64,000 nucleotides of DNA from Phaeobacter sp. QD34_24 (GTDB lineage Bacteria; Pseudomonadota; Alphaproteobacteria; Rhodobacterales; Rhodobacteraceae): positions 1 through 64,000 of the forward strand of contig NZ_JARCJD010000005.1 in assembly GCF_028890115.1 (NCBI RefSeq). The letters are read 5' to 3'. The notes under the pieces are model-generated. The model was not told where the DNA came from, did not search any database, and saw only the letters and a list, made by a program, of their open reading frames with translations. Position numbers and translations under genes: made by a program. The number at the start of each line of letters is the position of its first letter. Position 1 is the stretch's first letter. This document shows positions 9,009-17,480 of this stretch, piece by piece.

Positions 9009-10232
9009 ATGGCAACCTTTGGCCTTGGCATCATCCTCTTCACCCTGATCGTGCTCGCCCTTGTGGTGGTTATCCTGGCCGCCCGCTCGCGGCTGGTGTC
9101 CAGCGGCAACGTCAATATCACCATCAACGGTGAGAAGACCATTTCCGTGCCTGCGGGCGGCAAACTGCTGCAGACACTGGCCGAGCAGAAGCTCTTTGTC
9201 CCCTCGGCCTGTGGTGGAGGCGGCACCTGTGCGCAGTGCCGTGTGCGCATCCATTCCGGTGGCGGATCGATCCTGCCGACCGAGGAAAGCCACATCACCA
9301 AACGTGAGGCCGCCTGTGGCGACCGCCTGTCCTGCCAGGTGGCGGTCAAGCAGGACATGGAGGTCGAGGTCCCGGAAGAGGTCTTCGGCGTCAAGAAATG
9401 GGAATGCACCGTGCGTTCCAACGAAAACGTCGCCACCTTCATCAAGGCCCTGGTCCTGGACCTGCCCGAAGGCGAGGACGTGAACTTCCGCGCCGGTGGC
9501 TACATCCAGATCGAAGCCCCCGCGCATCAGTTGAAATACACCGATTTCGACATCGAGGAAGAATACCGCGAAGACTGGGACAAGTTTAACCTGTGGCAGT
9601 ATGAATCCACGGTGACCGAACCCATCGAGCGCGCCTATTCGATGGCCAACTATCCGGATGAAAAGGGCATGATCATGCTCAACGTCCGTGTGGCCTCGCC
9701 GCCTCCGGGGTCGACGGACATTCCTCCGGGCCAGATGTCCTCCTTCATCTTCAACCTGAAACCAGGGGACAAGGTGACCATCTCCGGCCCGTTCGGCGAA
9801 TTTTTCGCCCGCGAAACCGACAAGGAAATGGTGTTCATCGGCGGCGGCGCCGGCATGGCACCGATGCGCAGCCATATCTTCGACCAGCTCAAACGGCTGA
9901 AGAATAAGGATCGCAAGATCACCTTCTGGTACGGTGCGCGGTCGAAGAAAGAGATGTTCTTCGTCGAGGACTTCGACGAACTGGCCAAGGAATTCCCCAA
10001 CTTCACCTGGCATGTGGCGCTGTCGGATGCCCTGCCCGAGGATGATTGGGGCGGCTACACGGGCTTCATCCACAATGTTCTTTATGACGAATACCTGAAG
10101 AACCACCCGGCGCCGGAAGATTGCGAATTCTACATGTGCGGCCCGCCCATCATGAACTCTTCGGTGATCAATATGCTGCTCGACCTCGGCGTGGATCGCG
10201 AAGACATCATGCTGGACGATTTCGGCGGCTAA
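9009..10232 (+). CDS. nqrF: Na+-NQR subunit F, NADH-oxidising flavoprotein
   Basis: NqrF is the electron entry subunit: it oxidises NADH through FAD and passes electrons to a 2Fe-2S centre. The 407-residue protein has an N-terminal membrane anchor (about residues 4-24), a ferredoxin domain with cysteines 68, 74, 77 and 109, and a ferredoxin-NADP-reductase-type domain with RAYSMANYP (FAD), [11 protein letters not shown] (NADH) and the C-terminal CGPPIMN. All key ligands are present. It is the last gene of the nqr operon, followed 35 bases later by a strong hairpin terminator. Confidence 0.97.
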   Translation: MATFGLGIILFTLIVLALVVVILAARSRLVSSGNVNITINGEKTISVPAGGKLLQTLAEQKLFVPSACGGGGTCAQCRVRIHSGGGSILPTEESHITKREAACGDRLSCQVAVKQDMEVEVPEEVFGVKKWECTVRSNENVATFIKALVLDLPEGEDVNFRAGGYIQIEAPAHQLKYTDFDIEEEYREDWDKFNLWQYESTVTEPIERAYSMANYPDEKGMIMLNVRVASPPPGSTDIPPGQMSSFIFNLKPGDKVTISGPFGEFFARETDKEMVFIGGGAGMAPMRSHIFDQLKRLKNKDRKITFWYGARSKKEMFFVEDFDELAKEFPNFTWHVALSDALPEDDWGGYTGFIHNVLYDEYLKNHPAPEDCEFYMCGPPIMNSSVINMLLDLGVDREDIMLDDFGG

Positions 10233-10267
10233 CGCACCTGCTGCATCGGCAGCCGGTCAGCTTATGG

Positions 10268-10327
10268 ATCAGGCGTATTCCCGGTAACGGCCCCCTGCCG
10301 TCCCCGGGGATGCGCCTGATTTCCTTT
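10268..10327 (+). terminator. Rho-independent terminator of the nqr operon
   Basis: A 17-base stem (left arm 10268-10284, right arm 10304-10320, starting ATCAGGCG and ending CGCCTGAT) pairs fully if two G-U wobbles are allowed. A second short stem (ACGG/CCGT) forms in the loop. The tail TTTCCTTT follows at 10320-10327. It sits 35 bases after the nqrF stop. Confidence 0.85.
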
Positions 10328-10437
10328 CAAGCCCCCGGAACAGCTGCACTCCTGCTTGACGGCAGCCCTTTTTCTCCTGCCTGGCACAGTGGACACGGCC
10401 GCCCATGGCCCGAAGCGATTGCGAAAAGACCCGCCAA

Positions 10438-10457
10438 CTGTCTCAGCTCTGAGACAG
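10438..10457. promoter_or_regulatory. Palindromic operator, copy 1
   Basis: CTGTCTCAG-CT-CTGAGACAG is a 20-base palindrome with perfect nine-base arms, 69 bases before the GAF/Fis regulator gene. The same core recurs at 11494-11511 in front of the aldehyde dehydrogenase. The placement suggests a binding site for the regulator itself. Confidence 0.75.
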
Positions 10458-10526
10458 ACGCATCCTGCAGCGTTTGCCTTGGCCCTTGTCTTCACCTAGC
10501 CTTGTCGAAACTCTCTGCCGCTAGCT

Positions 10527-11486
10527 ATGACCCCATCTGTCGCACATATCGAAAAAGTTCTGGAAGTTGCGAACTCTCCCTCTGCGGCTGCCCGGTCGCG
10601 GCTCGCGGCAAGCTGGCGGCGTTCGGCGGAAAAGCATGGGCTCGACCCCGGCGAGCACCGCAGCCCGAAACGGGTGGAGGGCACGCACCTGCGCGAACGG
10701 CTGGATGCTTTCGAGAAATTCATGACCGTTGCTGCCCCTCGGATGGATTGCCTGTTTTCCCTCATCGGCCAGTCCGGATGCGCCGTGCTGCTGACCGACG
10801 ACGATGGGGTGGTTCTGGATCAGCGGATTTCCGAAGCCGACACTGCTGTCTTTCAGGAATGGGGCCTCAGTATCGGCGCCGACTGGAGCGAACAGAATGA
10901 AGGCACCAACGGGATCGGCACCTGTCTGGCCGAACAGAGACGGGTCATTATTCACCGGGATGAGCATTTCTTTGCCCGCAACACCGCAATGAGCTGTATC
11001 GATGCGCCCATCTACGGTGCCGACGGGCGGATCATGGCGGCGTTGGATGTGTCGTCGGCACGGGCGGATCATACAGAAGCCTTCAACCGCCTGATCGGTG
11101 CCCAGGTTGCCCAGACGGCCCGCGCCATCGAGGAGGCGAACTTCCGCGCCGCCTTTGACAAGGCGCGTATCGTGGTCGCGGAAAGCGACAATGCAGAAGC
11201 CTCCACCCTTTTGGCCATCGACGAGCACGATCTGATCATCGGAGCCACCCGCGAAGCACGCCGGGTCTTCCGTTTCGCCCCGGTGGGCGATCTTGCGCCA
11301 CGCCCCGCAAATGACGTGCTGGGGCGCCGGGATGGGCCGACCGGCTTTGAAAAGGCGGAGCGGGCGGCGGTCATCCGGGCCCTGACCCGCAGCGGTGGCA
11401 ATGTCTCCGAGGCCGCGCGGCACCTCGGGATTGGCCGCGCCACGCTCTATCGCCGCATGAAGCGGCTGGGATTGGATCAAGGCTGA
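10527..11486 (+). CDS. GAF/Fis-type transcriptional regulator without AAA+ domain
   Basis: This 319-residue regulator resembles AcoR-family activators at both ends. An N-terminal R-x-S-W-x-R-S helix ([17 protein letters not shown], near residue 25) is followed by a GAF sensor domain (about 75-200, with [10 protein letters not shown]) and a C-terminal Fis-type helix-turn-helix ([23 protein letters not shown], about 292-314). The sigma-54-contacting AAA+ domain (GAFTGA, Walker A) that normally lies between them is absent; only a linker of about 80 residues remains. It therefore cannot work as a classical sigma-54 activator. It lies directly upstream of an aldehyde dehydrogenase gene and is flanked by two copies of a TGTCTCAG palindrome, so autoregulation and control of that gene are likely. 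Confidence 0.85.
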   Translation: MTPSVAHIEKVLEVANSPSAAARSRLAASWRRSAEKHGLDPGEHRSPKRVEGTHLRERLDAFEKFMTVAAPRMDCLFSLIGQSGCAVLLTDDDGVVLDQRISEADTAVFQEWGLSIGADWSEQNEGTNGIGTCLAEQRRVIIHRDEHFFARNTAMSCIDAPIYGADGRIMAALDVSSARADHTEAFNRLIGAQVAQTARAIEEANFRAAFDKARIVVAESDNAEASTLLAIDEHDLIIGATREARRVFRFAPVGDLAPRPANDVLGRRDGPTGFEKAERAAVIRALTRSGGNVSEAARHLGIGRATLYRRMKRLGLDQG

Positions 11487-11493
11487 TCCAAGG

Positions 11494-11511
11494 TGTCTCA
11501 GCGCTGAGACA
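11494..11511. promoter_or_regulatory. Palindromic operator, copy 2
   Basis: TGTCTCAGCGCTGAGACA is a perfect 18-base palindrome eight bases after the regulator stop and about 100 bases before the aldehyde dehydrogenase start. It matches copy 1 at 10438-10457 apart from the centre. Confidence 0.78.
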
Positions 11512-11614
11512 GACTCTCGCTGTTCAATCTGTCGACCTGCAGACAGCACGGGGTGGCCCGCGCATCTTCCATCGCAGTTCCGGAGGAGGTCCGGACACAT
11601 GGAGGAGAAACACA

Positions 11615-13138
11615 ATGAATGACATGACCCATACCGAGGCAGGCACCTATGTCTCGCCCTTCAAGCCCCGCTATGACAACTTTATCGGCGGAGCATTCAC
11701 GCCGCCAGTGAACGGCCGGTACTTCACCAATGTCACCCCGATCACCGGTGAAGCGATCACCGAATGCGCGCGCTCAGACCAGGCCGACGTGGAACTGGCG
11801 CTTGATGCGGCCCATGCGGCCAAGGACAGCTGGGGCCGGACATCGGCCGCCGAACGCTCCAACATCCTGCTGAAGATCGCCGATGCGATCGAGGCCAACC
11901 TCGAGCGGTTGGCACAGGCGGAAACCTGGGACAATGGGAAGCCGATCCGAGAGACCCTGGCGGCCGATATCCCGCTGTCTGCCGACCACTTCCGCTATTT
12001 CGCAGGTGTGCTACGCAGTCAGGAAGGCAATATGAGCGAGATCGACGCCGATACCGTCGCCTATCATTTCCATGAACCCTTGGGTGTGGTCGGTCAGATT
12101 ATCCCCTGGAACTTCTCGATCCTCATGGCCGCGTGGAAACTGGCCCCTGCCCTGGCGGCGGGCAATTGCATCGTGCTGAAACCGGCGGAACAAACCCCGG
12201 CGGCGATCATGATCCTTGCTGAAATCATGGCCGAGTACCTGCCTGCCGGTGTCCTGAACATCGTCAACGGCTATGGCGGGGAAGTCGGTGCGGCTTTGGC
12301 GCAATCGTCGCGGATTGCCAAGATCGCCTTCACCGGCTCCACCGAGACGGGGCGCAAGATCATGCAGGCGGCCACGACCAACCTGATCCCCGTCACCCTG
12401 GAACTGGGGGGCAAAAGCCCGAATATCTTCTTCTCGGACGTGATGGCAAAGGATGATGCCTTTCTGGACAAGGCGGTCGAAGGCTTTGTTCTGTTTGCCT
12501 TCAACCAGGGCGAGGTCTGCACCTGCCCGTCACGAGCGCTGATCCAGGAGGACATCTACGAGGACTTCATCGCCCGCTGCATTGAACGCGTCAAAGCCAT
12601 CAAACACGGCGACCCGCGCAATCCTGACACGATGGTTGGGGCGCAGGCCAGCGTTGAACAACAGGAAAAGATCCTGTCCTACCTACGCATTGGCGTCGAA
12701 GAAGGGGCCGAAGTTCTGGCCGGTGGGGCGGCCGCGCAGTTCGACGGTGAGCTGGCCGGAGGAAACTACATCCAGCCCACCATCCTGAAAGGCCACAACA
12801 AGATGCGGGTGTTCCAGGAAGAGATCTTCGGACCCGTCGTTTCAGTGACCACCTTCAAGGACGAAGAAGAGGCGCTGCAGATCGCCAATGACACGATGTA
12901 CGGGCTGGGTGCGGGTGTCTGGTCGCGCGACGCCAATACCTGTTATCGCTTCGGTCGCGCGATTGAAGCGGGCCGCGTCTGGGTGAACAACTATCATGCC
13001 TATCCCGCCCATGCGGCTTTTGGCGGCTACAAACAGTCGGGCATCGGGCGCGAGACACACAAGATGATGCTGGACCACTACCAGCAGACCAAAAACATCC
13101 TAGTCAGCTACAACCCCAACAAGCTTGGTTTCTTCTAA
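11615..13138 (+). CDS. Aldehyde dehydrogenase, acetaldehyde-type (AldB/ExaC-like)
   Basis: The enzyme is an NAD(P)-dependent aldehyde dehydrogenase of 507 residues, full length. The general-base glutamate lies in [12 protein letters not shown] and the catalytic cysteine in [15 protein letters not shown]. The C-terminus [21 protein letters not shown] and the overall pattern resemble the AldB/ExaC/AcoD group that oxidises acetaldehyde and other short aliphatic aldehydes. ATG start with GGAGGAG ahead of it. The upstream GAF/Fis regulator and the intervening palindrome suggest induction by an alcohol or aldehyde signal. An exact substrate cannot be assigned from sequence. Confidence 0.88.
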   Translation: MNDMTHTEAGTYVSPFKPRYDNFIGGAFTPPVNGRYFTNVTPITGEAITECARSDQADVELALDAAHAAKDSWGRTSAAERSNILLKIADAIEANLERLAQAETWDNGKPIRETLAADIPLSADHFRYFAGVLRSQEGNMSEIDADTVAYHFHEPLGVVGQIIPWNFSILMAAWKLAPALAAGNCIVLKPAEQTPAAIMILAEIMAEYLPAGVLNIVNGYGGEVGAALAQSSRIAKIAFTGSTETGRKIMQAATTNLIPVTLELGGKSPNIFFSDVMAKDDAFLDKAVEGFVLFAFNQGEVCTCPSRALIQEDIYEDFIARCIERVKAIKHGDPRNPDTMVGAQASVEQQEKILSYLRIGVEEGAEVLAGGAAAQFDGELAGGNYIQPTILKGHNKMRVFQEEIFGPVVSVTTFKDEEEALQIANDTMYGLGAGVWSRDANTCYRFGRAIEAGRVWVNNYHAYPAHAAFGGYKQSGIGRETHKMMLDHYQQTKNILVSYNPNKLGFF

Positions 13139-13151
13139 GCGGGCCCTGGCG

Positions 13152-13167
13152 GGGGCCAACAGGCCCC
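13152..13167. terminator. GC-rich hairpin after aldehyde dehydrogenase
   Basis: GGGGCC-AACA-GGCCCC forms a tight six-pair hairpin 14 bases after the aldehyde dehydrogenase stop, between convergent genes. There is no T run, so it is a weak terminator candidate. Confidence 0.4.
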
Positions 13168-13273
13168 TGTCGATCTCGTCCCCGTGTCAGCGATGGCCGA
13201 AAACACGGCTCTGGCTGCCGCCCGCATGGCAGAGTGCAGAACCGCGAGGCGCTGCCCATTCTGATCCCGGTGG

Positions 13274-14149
13274 CTATCTAAAGTCCGAATAGGACGCGAT
13301 GTCGATGAAGGCCCTGACCAGCCGCAGACGCGCCCGGTCCTTGGGTGCGACGACCGCCGTTTCATGCGCCTCAGAGAGTTCCGCGATTGGCACTTCAACC
13401 AGACCGCGGGAAATCAACCCGCTGTTGCCAAGAAAGATGGCGATGCCTGCACCCTGCAACACGGCCTCGCACATCAGCGGGAAGGTGGTCATCTTGATGC
13501 TGCGTTGAAACTGTACCCCGTGCCTGACCAGAGCCTCGCGCACGACACGCTCGGTCAGCGAACCGCTTTCCGGCAGGATGATGGTTTCCTGCGCCAGATC
13601 CCTGAAATGCAGAACCTCCCGATTGGCAAGCGGCGAGGACGGCAGGACATAGGCAACATAGCAGGCCTTTTGCACCGACACCCGATCCCAATCGTCTGCC
13701 TTTGGCGGATCCGTGATCACCCCGACATCCGCCCGCCGTTCCCGCAACAGCCGCGTTGCCGTGGTCCAGGAATAGAGCGCGAATTCGATCTCTACATCCG
13801 GGTAGCTCTGCCGGAACAGGCTGATCGCCCTCAGCGCAGGCATCGGCGCGTTGGCGATGATCTTGATGTGACCACGCGCCATGGCCTCGAACCCCTCAAG
13901 CCGCTCGTTGATTTCGGTGTCCAGCGCCACCAGCCGGTCGGCAAGGTCGTAGAAATCCTGGCCTGTGCGGGTCAGGGCGAGGCCGTCGCGGCTGCGCAGC
14001 AGCAATTGCGATCCGACCTGTTTTTCCAGCTTTGCCACATGCTGCGTCACCGCCGACTGCGTCACCCCCAGCCTTAGGGCTGCGGCCGAGAAACTCCCCT
14101 CGCGGACCACATAGGCAAAGGCAACGAACTGATGGTGACTGGCAGGCAT
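13274..14149 (-). CDS. LysR-family regulator of the adjacent ABC importer
   Basis: The 291-residue protein has the LysR helix-turn-helix at residues about 10-65 (GSFSAAALRLGVTQSAVTQHVAKLE) and a type 2 periplasmic-binding-like effector domain from about 90. It is divergent from the UgpCAEB-like importer genes and the shared 111-base intergenic region holds a near-perfect 28-base palindrome, so it most likely controls the importer and itself. The ligand is unknown, plausibly the transported solute or a product of it. AGGAGC lies seven bases upstream of the ATG at 14149. Confidence 0.9.
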   Translation of the reverse strand: MPASHHQFVAFAYVVREGSFSAAALRLGVTQSAVTQHVAKLEKQVGSQLLLRSRDGLALTRTGQDFYDLADRLVALDTEINERLEGFEAMARGHIKIIANAPMPALRAISLFRQSYPDVEIEFALYSWTTATRLLRERRADVGVITDPPKADDWDRVSVQKACYVAYVLPSSPLANREVLHFRDLAQETIILPESGSLTERVVREALVRHGVQFQRSIKMTTFPLMCEAVLQGAGIAIFLGNSGLISRGLVEVPIAELSEAHETAVVAPKDRARLRLVRAFIDIASYSDFR

Positions 14150-14190
14150 GGCGGCTCCTTCGTTCAGGGGCAGCCATAGCGGTCATTAGT

Positions 14191-14218
14191 CTCACTAATA
14201 TGACGTCACATTAGTGAG
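14191..14218. promoter_or_regulatory. 28-base near-perfect palindrome, LysR operator candidate
   Basis: Outer arms CTCACTAAT and ATTAGTGAG enclose TGACGTCA, itself a perfect eight-base palindrome. Only one base pair in the 28-base element is mismatched (A against C, flanking the core). It lies between the divergent LysR and importer genes, 42 bases from each start codon. Confidence 0.8.
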
Positions 14219-14260
14219 AGCTGCCCTGCGTACACCATTGCCGTCAGATGGAGGAATCAG

Positions 14261-15418
14261 ATGGCCGGGTTGAGCATCGATCAAGTGACCAAACGCTTTG
14301 GGGATACCGAAGTGCTCAAGGGGGTGTCGCTGGACATTGCCGATGGTGAATTCGTCTCGCTGGTGGGCCCATCGGGCTGCGGCAAGTCCACTTTATTGCG
14401 GATCATCGCCGGGCTGGAAGAGCAAAGCGCGGGCGAGATCAGCATCGCGGGCCAATCGGTGGCGGGTCAACGGGCCGCGGACCGCAACCTGTCGATGGTG
14501 TTTCAATCCTACGCGCTCTATCCGCATCTGAGCGTCGGCGAGAACATCGCCGTGCCGCTGAAGATGCGCCGCATGAGCGGGATGCAGCGGCTTCCCCTGA
14601 TTGGCCGCGTCATGCCGGGTGCCCGCGCCATGGCGCAGGACATCGGGCGGGACGTCGATCACGCCGCCCGGATGCTGGAGATCGGACACCTGCTGGATCG
14701 CAAGCCCGGGCAGCTTTCGGGCGGGCAGCGTCAGCGCGTTGCCCTTGGGCGCGCCTTGGTGCGGGAACCTGCCGCCTTCCTACTGGATGAGCCACTATCA
14801 AACCTTGATGCCAAGCTGCGGGTGCAGACCCGGGCCGAGATTGCCCAGCTGCATCGCAGGCTTCAGGCCACCTTCATCTACGTGACCCACGATCAGGTCG
14901 AGGCGATGACCATGTCCGACCGGATCGCCGTGATGATGGGCGGGCGCATCCTGCAATGTGCTGCCCCCGAAGTGGTCTATGAGGATCCCGATCATATCGA
15001 GGTGGCCGAGTTCATCGGCTCCCCCAAGATCAACATCCTGCCGCTCGAGATCTCCGAGGGCGGCCGTCTGAACCTGATGGATCGCCCCCTGGACATCGTA
15101 ATCCCGAAGGCTGCGCGCGGTGTTGCCTCCCTTGGCCTGCGTCCCGAGGCGCTGAGATTGGGCGGCGAGGATGCGCCGCTTCATGGCCAGGTGGTGCACA
15201 CGGAGAACCTGGGTTCGGAGGTCTTCGTTCAGGTGGCCCTGACCGCCAGCCAAGATCGCGTCACCCTGCGCGCCACGCCGGATCAACGCGCTGCCCTTGC
15301 CCTTGGGACCTCGGTTGCCCTGAATTTCAACACAGGCAAAGCGCTGGTGTTTGATGCCGATGGCGCGCGACTGCGCGGGCTGCGGCAGCTGAATGCCGCC
15401 GCCTCCGAGGTGGCCTGA
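14261..15418 (+). CDS. ABC importer ATPase, UgpC/MalK-type
   Basis: The ATP-hydrolysing subunit of a CUT1-type importer has 385 residues. Walker A GPSGCGKST (near residue 36), signature LSGGQRQR, Walker B LLDEPLSNLD and switch THDQVEAM are all intact, followed by a MalK-like regulatory C-terminal domain. A stretch of about 25 residues between the Q-loop and signature (RMSGMQRLPLIGRVMPG region) is longer than in typical UgpC. It is first in a four-gene operon with two permeases and a binding protein. The UgpC label comes from family resemblance and the downstream phosphodiesterases; sugar transport is an alternative. Confidence 0.88.
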   Translation: MAGLSIDQVTKRFGDTEVLKGVSLDIADGEFVSLVGPSGCGKSTLLRIIAGLEEQSAGEISIAGQSVAGQRAADRNLSMVFQSYALYPHLSVGENIAVPLKMRRMSGMQRLPLIGRVMPGARAMAQDIGRDVDHAARMLEIGHLLDRKPGQLSGGQRQRVALGRALVREPAAFLLDEPLSNLDAKLRVQTRAEIAQLHRRLQATFIYVTHDQVEAMTMSDRIAVMMGGRILQCAAPEVVYEDPDHIEVAEFIGSPKINILPLEISEGGRLNLMDRPLDIVIPKAARGVASLGLRPEALRLGGEDAPLHGQVVHTENLGSEVFVQVALTASQDRVTLRATPDQRAALALGTSVALNFNTGKALVFDADGARLRGLRQLNAAASEVA

Positions 15419-15419
15419 C

Positions 15420-16403
15420 ATGACCGCCATCGAGACCACTCTCGCAGACCGGGCGCAAAGACCGGTTACGGATCACGCCAGCAAGGAACGCCGCGCGGCC
15501 TGGGCTTTGACCGCGCCTGCCCTGATCCTGATGGTGGTGATCCTTCTGGCGCCGGTGCTGATTGCCGGGCTGCTGTCCCTGACCAACTATTCGCTGGGCA
15601 ACAGTGGCTTTGATTGGGTCGGCGCCAGGAACTACGAAAAACTGTTCACCCGTTCGACCTATGAAAAGATGTTCGTTGCCACTCTGACCTATGTTGTCAC
15701 CGTGGTTCCGATCTCGGTCGGGCTTGGCCTCGGCGCGGCACTGCTGATCAATTCGCTGGGCCGCTTCCGCGAGATCTACAAGACGATCTATTTCCTGCCT
15801 GTGATGGCAACGCTGCTGGCCATGGCCATTGCCTGGGAGTTCATGCTGCATCCTTCGATCGGGATGATCAACCAGACGCTGGCGATGGGCTGCGGCACCT
15901 TCCTGGAGGCACTCTGGCCCTTCATGGCCGAGAGCTGCGCGGACCGCTTCCCGGTCTGGCTGGGCGACAAGAGATACGCAATCTGGGTGATCTGCTTCAT
16001 CGGAATCTGGCAGGGGTTCGGCTTCAACATGGTGCTGTATCTTGCCGGCCTCACAGGGGTTCACCGCGAGCTCTATCACGCAGCCGAAATGGATGGCGCA
16101 AAATCCGCCTGGGAGCGTTTCCGCCTGGTCACATGGCCCGCGCTGGGGCCGACCACGGTCTTTGTCGTCACCATCAGCTGCATCCGCGCCTTCCAGGTCT
16201 TTGACACCATCGAAGCCTTCTGGCCCCAGGGCGGCGGGCCGAATAAATCCACCTATGTGATGATGTTCGCCATCTTCGAGAAGGGCGTGCAGCAAAACCT
16301 TATCGGCATCGGCTCGGCCATCACCATGCTGTTTCTCGTCTTCGTCATGTTCCTCACCCTGATCCAGCGCTGGCTGGTAGAGCGAAAGGTGCACTACAAA
16401 TGA
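15420..16403 (+). CDS. ABC importer permease, UgpA/MalF-type
   Basis: The 327-residue membrane permease has an EAA loop HAAEMDGAKSAWERFRLVTWP that docks the ATPase. ATG at 15420 overlaps nothing and starts one base after the ATPase stop. The loop before the EAA-containing half carries an extra segment (about residues 155-185, GCGTFLEALWPFMAESCADRF) with cysteines 158 and 173, absent from ordinary UgpA. This loop should face the periplasm, where the pair could form a disulfide. It is translationally linked to the next permease by a four-base ATGA overlap. Confidence 0.88.
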   Translation: MTAIETTLADRAQRPVTDHASKERRAAWALTAPALILMVVILLAPVLIAGLLSLTNYSLGNSGFDWVGARNYEKLFTRSTYEKMFVATLTYVVTVVPISVGLGLGAALLINSLGRFREIYKTIYFLPVMATLLAMAIAWEFMLHPSIGMINQTLAMGCGTFLEALWPFMAESCADRFPVWLGDKRYAIWVICFIGIWQGFGFNMVLYLAGLTGVHRELYHAAEMDGAKSAWERFRLVTWPALGPTTVFVVTISCIRAFQVFDTIEAFWPQGGGPNKSTYVMMFAIFEKGVQQNLIGIGSAITMLFLVFVMFLTLIQRWLVERKVHYK

Positions 16404-17362
16404 CCCGCGACTGGTGGAAACATCTGATCCTGATCCTTGGCGTGATCGTCGTCATTGCGCCCTTTTACATGATGGTCAGCTACTCCTTCAAATCGCCGGG
16501 AGAGATCGACCGCGGCGAAGGGGGCTTTTTCGGGCGGCAAGAGCTGATGGTGGATGAGCGCTGCGTCAAGCTGCGCGATCCGAACCGCGACGACATTGCC
16601 GCCGCCGCAGATCGGTTTCCGGGGCAAAGCGACAGCCAGATCCGGGATGCCCTTCTGGCCGAGGCCACGGCCGAGTGCTCCATGCGGCCCGTGGTGTTCA
16701 ACTACACCAAGGCCTTCACCGAGGCGCCATTGCTGCGCTACCTTATGAACGGGGTGATCGTCACCGCCTCGATCTTCCTGATCCAGGTGGTGGTAGCCCT
16801 GCCTGCTGCCTATGCACTGGCCAAGCTGAAATTCTGGGGGCGCGAGGCGGTCTTTGGGCTGGTGCTGTTCTGCCTGTTGATCCCGGTCCACGCCATTGCG
16901 CTGCCGCTATATATCATGCTGGCCAAGCTGGGGCTGACCAATACCTATGCCGCCCTCGTGGTGCCTTGGACGATCAGCGTTTTCGGCATCTTCCTGATGC
17001 GCCAGTTCTTCATGACGGTACCGGATGATCTGATCGATGCGGCGCGCATGGACGGGATGGGGGAATTCGCCATCGTCTGGCGGGTGATGCTGCCCACGGC
17101 CATTCCCGCCCTGCTGGCTTTCGCGATCTTCTCCATCGTGGCCCATTGGAACGATTACTTCTGGCCGCGCATCGTGGTGACCGGCAATCGCGACCTGTTC
17201 ACGCCGCCCCTGGGCTTGCGTGAATTCAAGGGCGACGGCGACGGATCCTTCTTTGGGCCGATGATGGCCACGGCCACCGTGATCGTCACGCCGCTGATCG
17301 TCGCCTTCCTTATCGCACAGAAACGCTTCATCGAGGGGATCACCCTCAGTGGCATGAAATGA
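16400..17362 (+). CDS. ABC importer permease, UgpE/MalG-type, with periplasmic insert
   Basis: The second permease has 320 residues and an EAA motif DAARMDGMGEFAIVWRVMLP. Between the first membrane helix and the conserved periplasmic FNYTKAF segment lies an insert of about 55-60 residues (roughly 36-95), strongly polar, containing cysteines 55 and 93. Typical UgpE/MalG proteins have only a short stretch there. The insert is predicted periplasmic and could contact the binding protein. The start overlaps the upstream permease by four bases. Confidence 0.88.
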   Translation: MTRDWWKHLILILGVIVVIAPFYMMVSYSFKSPGEIDRGEGGFFGRQELMVDERCVKLRDPNRDDIAAAADRFPGQSDSQIRDALLAEATAECSMRPVVFNYTKAFTEAPLLRYLMNGVIVTASIFLIQVVVALPAAYALAKLKFWGREAVFGLVLFCLLIPVHAIALPLYIMLAKLGLTNTYAALVVPWTISVFGIFLMRQFFMTVPDDLIDAARMDGMGEFAIVWRVMLPTAIPALLAFAIFSIVAHWNDYFWPRIVVTGNRDLFTPPLGLREFKGDGDGSFFGPMMATATVIVTPLIVAFLIAQKRFIEGITLSGMK

Positions 17363-17369
17363 ACCGGGA

Positions 17370-17416
17370 CCGCCCGCCTTCAGGGCGGCCCCACTCCCGA
17401 TGTCCCAACAGGGACA
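17370..17416 (+). other. Two intercistronic stem-loops before the binding-protein gene
   Basis: CCGCCC/GGGCGG (17370-17388) and GTCCC-AACA-GGGAC (about 17402-17415) lie between the second permease and the binding-protein gene. Neither has a T run. They may stabilise the downstream transcript or attenuate, allowing unequal expression of binding protein and membrane parts. Confidence 0.55.
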
Positions 17417-17480
17417 AACCCCGGAGCATCAAGTCTGCAAACCAACTGCTCCAAGACCGGCAAGTAAAAGGATCTAAACC

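Noticed and set aside
8148-10106. 652-codon open frame on the minus strand across nqrD-nqrF
   Set aside because: It lies antisense to well-recognised nqr genes and has the His/Gln/Asp-rich composition typical of high-GC shadow frames.
11511-11614. Possible sigma-54 promoter (TGGCCCG...) before the aldehyde dehydrogenase
   Set aside because: The GG and GC dinucleotides are not at the required ten-base spacing, and the regulator lacks the AAA+ domain needed to open such a promoter.
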